From: Patescibacteria group bacterium
GTDB lineage: Bacteria; Patescibacteriota; Minisyncoccia; JAHCSD01
DNA: 15,666 nucleotides
Assembly (NCBI GenBank): GCA_018609185.1
Contig: JAHCSD010000006.1
Location: forward strand, 1 to 15,666
Direction of reading: 5' to 3'
Positions 14,060-15,666 of this stretch are shown here, one piece after another (position 1 is the stretch's first letter; each line of letters begins with the position of its first letter). The notes beneath the pieces are model-generated. The model searched no databases. It was not told the origin of the DNA and saw only the letters and a list, made by a program, of their open reading frames with translations. A program made the translations under genes and the position numbers.

Positions 14060-14353
14060 TTATCCAATATAGGGAAGGCCTGGTTGCTGGGGAGGAACGG
14101 ACTTGCCACCCTTATCGTTTGGAGACCGGTTAATCTCATTAATGATAATTTTATAGATGGCCTTGCGCGTTTTTCTCCTTCTTCTTTTACTTATTCGTCG
14201 TCTGTCCGGATCTGCGTCCATAAAAGCTTTTGTGAGGCGACTCGCAAATTGTTCTTTTGTTTCTTTCTTTTCTCCTTCTTGCGGCGGCTCTTGAGAGACG
14301 GGGAACCCACCTCCCATAAATGCGGATATTATCTTTGTTTTTTTGTCAGTCAT
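14060..14353 (-). CDS. Unknown small protein 2 of the operon (97 aa, basic)
   Basis: I do not recognise the family. The order is a Gly/Pro-rich N-terminal part (FMGGGFPVSQEPPQEGEKKE), a helix KEQFASRLTKAFMDADPD, a strongly basic run RRRISKRRRRKTRK, a hydrophobic helix AIYKIIINEINR, and a Pro/Gly tail ending QQPGLPYIG. The basic run could bind nucleic acid or an acidic partner such as the tail of small protein 4 (inference). The ATG overlaps the stop of protein 1 by four bases (ATGA). The stop is followed at once by the Shine-Dalgarno site of protein 3. Confidence 0.72.
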   Translation of the reverse strand: MTDKKTKIISAFMGGGFPVSQEPPQEGEKKETKEQFASRLTKAFMDADPDRRRISKRRRRKTRKAIYKIIINEINRSPNDKGGKSVPPQQPGLPYIG

Positions 14354-14607
14354 TTGCCCTCTCCCTCTTGAGGAAGGGGGGTGTTAAGTATATCCAGCAC
14401 CCTTTTCCTGAAATATTCTCCTAGACTTTTTAGATTTTCGGGGAGCATGGAGATTTCAATGTTTAGATTTTGAGTTGGAGCGGTACCAAGGGTTCTCGTG
14501 TAGCCAAAAGTTTGCTTCTCTAAAATTTCTTCAAACAGCATTTCAACAATTTGTTCTGCCTTTTTTTCGTTAAAGCTGGGCGGATTTGCCTCATGAACGT
14601 CTATCAT
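14350..14607 (-). CDS. Unknown small protein 1 of the operon (85 aa)
   Basis: I do not recognise the family. It has a helix NEKKAEQIVEMLFEEILEKQ (13-32), a short strand region TQNLNIEISMLPENL, a second helix LGEYFRKRVLDILN and a polar tail PLPQEGEGK. It is the first gene of the minus-strand operon. A good Shine-Dalgarno site (AAGGAGA, 14621-14615) lies 7 nt before the ATG. A promoter lies about 63 nt upstream, leaving a real 5' leader. Its first helix resembles the second helix of small protein 3. Confidence 0.72.
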   Translation of the reverse strand: MIDVHEANPPSFNEKKAEQIVEMLFEEILEKQTFGYTRTLGTAPTQNLNIEISMLPENLKSLGEYFRKRVLDILNTPLPQEGEGK

Positions 14608-14669
14608 GTTTTCGTCTCCTTCTGAACTTGTTTGGACATTTTATTTTTCAAGGTTCAAACTGTCTTAGA

Positions 14670-14699
14670 ATAGTACAACAGGCGGAATAGATAAGTCAA
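14670..14699 (-). promoter_or_regulatory. Promoter of the small-protein/aldehyde dehydrogenase operon
   Basis: Minus-strand -35 TTGACT (14699-14694), then TACTAT (14675-14670) after 18 nt, or TGTACT after 16 nt. Unlike several other units here, about 55 nt of leader and a Shine-Dalgarno site precede the ATG. The palindrome 14730-14781 ends 30 bp upstream of the -35. Confidence 0.5.
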
Positions 14700-14729
14700 C
14701 GGCTTTTGTTTTTTTCTAGTTTTTTATCG

Positions 14730-14781
14730 TATTAAGGTGTGCTAATATCTGACGATCGTCAGATATTAGCACACCTTAATA
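14730..14781. repeat. Perfect 52-bp palindrome centred on GACGATCGTC
   Basis: Exact dyad with no spacer, centre between 14755 and 14756. Its inner 24 bp (14744-14767) match the inner 24 bp of the palindrome at 15427-15476 except for one symmetric pair of positions (AATATCT against AATATGT in each half). The outer arms are unrelated but still perfectly self-complementary. It has no T-tract after it in either direction. It lies 63 bp after the regulator gene and 30 bp before the next -35 box, so it could be an operator. Confidence 0.95.
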
Positions 14782-14844
14782 ATAATGATAGAATCAAGTA
14801 ACCCGGGGCTAGACTGGTAGTGGAGGCTAAAAGAGCATACCTTT

Positions 14845-15405
14845 TTAGTGAATTTTGAAATATTTTTTTAAATCTGAATCACGGTTCATTTTCTCTATCG
14901 TAATAAACCGGATGTCTCCTTCAAATGTTTTATTGCAGAGCCTTAAGAATTCATAAAATTCTTTTTCTATATCATAGGGATATACCCATACGCTTTTTTG
15001 TAGTTCCTTAAGGCCGAAACTTTTGAGATACGACCTCAAAAAATTTCTCTCTTTTCTGTCGTTTTCTGGTATATCGAATATGACTATGCGCCATTTACGA
15101 TCCCACTGTTTGTTATTTTGTTTCTGGTTAATTTTTTCCCGAAGAGCGATCAGTTTTCCTTTGTTGGTAATCTTGATTATTTTATGTTTTCCATGTATGC
15201 TTTTTTCGATATAGCCGCCTCTTTGAAGGCTATTTACGGACCAGTATATTTTTTTAGGAGTTGTCCCACGACGAAATTTTCCGTGAGGGTCAGACATAAT
15301 ATCTACAAGTTCTATCATCGCAAAATCGAGCCCCTTTATTCCTTTCTTTGTAATTTTTACCATCGAGCTCAGTATATGTTTGGATTGTTTTGATAGCGCT
15401 GCCAT
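14845..15405 (-). CDS. PaaX-like regulator with Cas2-fold C-terminal domain
   Basis: This is a 186-residue protein from ATG 15405. The N-terminal part (about 1-90) looks like a winged helix, with TPKKIYWSVNSLQRGGYIEK as recognition helix and wing. The C-terminal part is Cas2-like ferredoxin fold: WRIVIFDIPENDRKERNFLR (105-124) and FGLKELQKSVWVYPYD (130-145). These match the first strand with its Asp (D111) and the SVW/SVF strand of Cas2 and PaaX. There is no cas1 or CRISPR array nearby, so a transcription regulator is likelier than a CRISPR role. It is shorter than classical PaaX (about 300). A frame open to a TTG at 15468 would read through the palindrome and promoter; I reject it because -10 and -35 boxes lie between. 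The -35 overlaps the palindrome, suggesting self-regulation. Confidence 0.82.
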   Translation of the reverse strand: MAALSKQSKHILSSMVKITKKGIKGLDFAMIELVDIMSDPHGKFRRGTTPKKIYWSVNSLQRGGYIEKSIHGKHKIIKITNKGKLIALREKINQKQNNKQWDRKWRIVIFDIPENDRKERNFLRSYLKSFGLKELQKSVWVYPYDIEKEFYEFLRLCNKTFEGDIRFITIEKMNRDSDLKKYFKIH

Positions 15406-15412
15406 AATTAAA

Positions 15413-15441
15413 AGTGTAGATGAAGAAATCTTAGTTGTCAA
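15413..15441 (-). promoter_or_regulatory. Promoter of the PaaX-like gene, overlapping the palindrome
   Basis: Minus-strand -35 TTGACA (15441-15436, full consensus) lies inside the palindrome. A 17-nt spacer leads to TACACT (15418-15413), then 7 nt to the ATG at 15405, so the transcript should be leaderless. Anything bound at the palindrome would cover the -35. Confidence 0.65.
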
Positions 15442-15476
15442 TATGTGACGATCGTCACATATTGACAACTAAGATT
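15427..15476. repeat. Perfect 50-bp palindrome / probable operator
   Basis: Exact dyad with no spacer, centre between 15451 and 15452 (GTGACGATCGTCAC). The ends are AATCTTAG/CTAAGATT. The mirror copy of TTGACA on the plus strand has no -10 at a proper distance, so only the minus-strand promoter looks functional. Confidence 0.95.
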
Positions 15477-15511
15477 GAGAGCGTGAGGCGTTACGTGAAG
15501 TTAACAATGGG

Positions 15512-15536
15512 AGGCCCCACACATAGTGTGGGGCCT
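15512..15536. repeat. Strong GC-rich hairpin without U-tract
   Basis: An 11-bp perfect stem, AGGCCCCACAC (15512-15522) with GTGTGGGGCCT (15526-15536), has an ATA loop. No T-run follows on either strand. It may end the transcript of the gene entering from the right edge or be another repeat. Confidence 0.6.
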
Positions 15537-15614
15537 TGGTGTTGTCTTCTGCGCGTACGATTGTTTGGTTGATTGTTTGTCGCGCGTATAGGCGCTAGTG
15601 AGTTTTGTAGGGGT

Positions 15615-15665
15615 CTAGCGCATGCGTTTGATGAGTTTGAGGCAGGCTACTGCTGCCGCATTGTA
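15615..15665 (-). CDS. Possible C-terminus of a gene running in from the right edge
   Basis: One minus-strand frame from the window edge reads YNAAAVACLKLIKRMR and then TAG (15617-15615), an Ala-rich basic helix that looks like a protein C-terminus. Only 16 codons are visible, so this is weak; the other two minus frames look less protein-like. The 78 bp between this stop and the hairpin hold nothing I recognise. Confidence 0.25.
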   Translation of the reverse strand, partial: YNAAAVACLKLIKRMR

Positions 15666-15666
15666 G

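Noticed and set aside
14730-14781. Palindrome as an ordinary terminator of the regulator gene
   Set aside because: No T-tract follows on the minus strand, and the core matches the palindrome over the regulator's -35 box.
14845-15405. Cas2 of a CRISPR-Cas system
   Set aside because: There is no cas1, other cas gene or regularly spaced direct-repeat array in the window, and the protein has a winged-helix N-terminus.
14845-15468. PaaX-like gene starting at TTG 15468 (207 residues)
   Set aside because: The added 21 codons are the palindrome and the promoter spacer; a good -35/-10 pair lies inside, and ATG 15405 gives a normal start.

Overview
The window looks like part of a small-genome uncultured bacterium of the Candidate Phyla Radiation (Patescibacteria), most likely a Parcubacteria-like lineage. 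This is an inference. It rests on the gene mix (DUF11-like surface protein, PsbP-like membrane protein, single-chain GlyRS, short MetRS and RsmI, PHD/RelE-type pair, small Cas2-fold PaaX-like regulator) and on many palindromic repeats, several lying in frame inside housekeeping genes. TGA is used as a normal stop (first gene, metG, tatD), so the UGA-glycine code of Gracilibacteria/SR1 does not apply.

Layout, left to right. 2-1684: 3' part of a secreted or surface beta-sandwich protein. 1685-2036: no gene, but a 204-bp imperfect inverted repeat. 2037-2666: single-TM PsbP-like protein. 2667-3080: no gene, but a tandem duplication, two terminator-like hairpins, a perfect 58-bp palindrome and the promoter of the next unit. 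3081-3565: antitoxin/toxin pair. 3593-6244: glycyl-tRNA synthetase and an M16 zinc protease, translationally coupled. 6310-7332: AI-2E/PerM-type membrane protein, converging on a small membrane protein (7319-7780). 7837-8520: rsmI. 8563-8955 (minus): a small unknown gene with an in-frame TGA. 9008-10495: metG. 10598-11491: tatD-family hydrolase.

From 11602 to 15476 everything reads on the minus strand and looks like one locus. In transcription order it holds a perfect 50-bp palindrome overlapping the -35 box of a PaaX/Cas2-like regulator gene (15405-14845), and a second palindrome with the same 24-bp core (14730-14781) just upstream of another promoter. Then come four tightly packed small unknown genes (14607-13552), an aldehyde-dehydrogenase-superfamily enzyme with intact catalytic residues and an 80-residue N-terminal extension (13555-11780), and a possible 52-residue membrane protein (11760-11602). 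I read this as a self-regulated operon of unknown purpose; it is the best candidate for an undescribed system here.

Two further themes run through the window. First, at least six genes have a -10 box only 6-10 nt before the start codon, which implies leaderless mRNAs, while genes inside operons carry strong Shine-Dalgarno sites. Second, short palindromic or repeated blocks sit in frame inside glyS, rsmI, metG and tatD, as if palindromic elements had been inserted and tolerated. No CRISPR array, rRNA or tRNA gene was seen.
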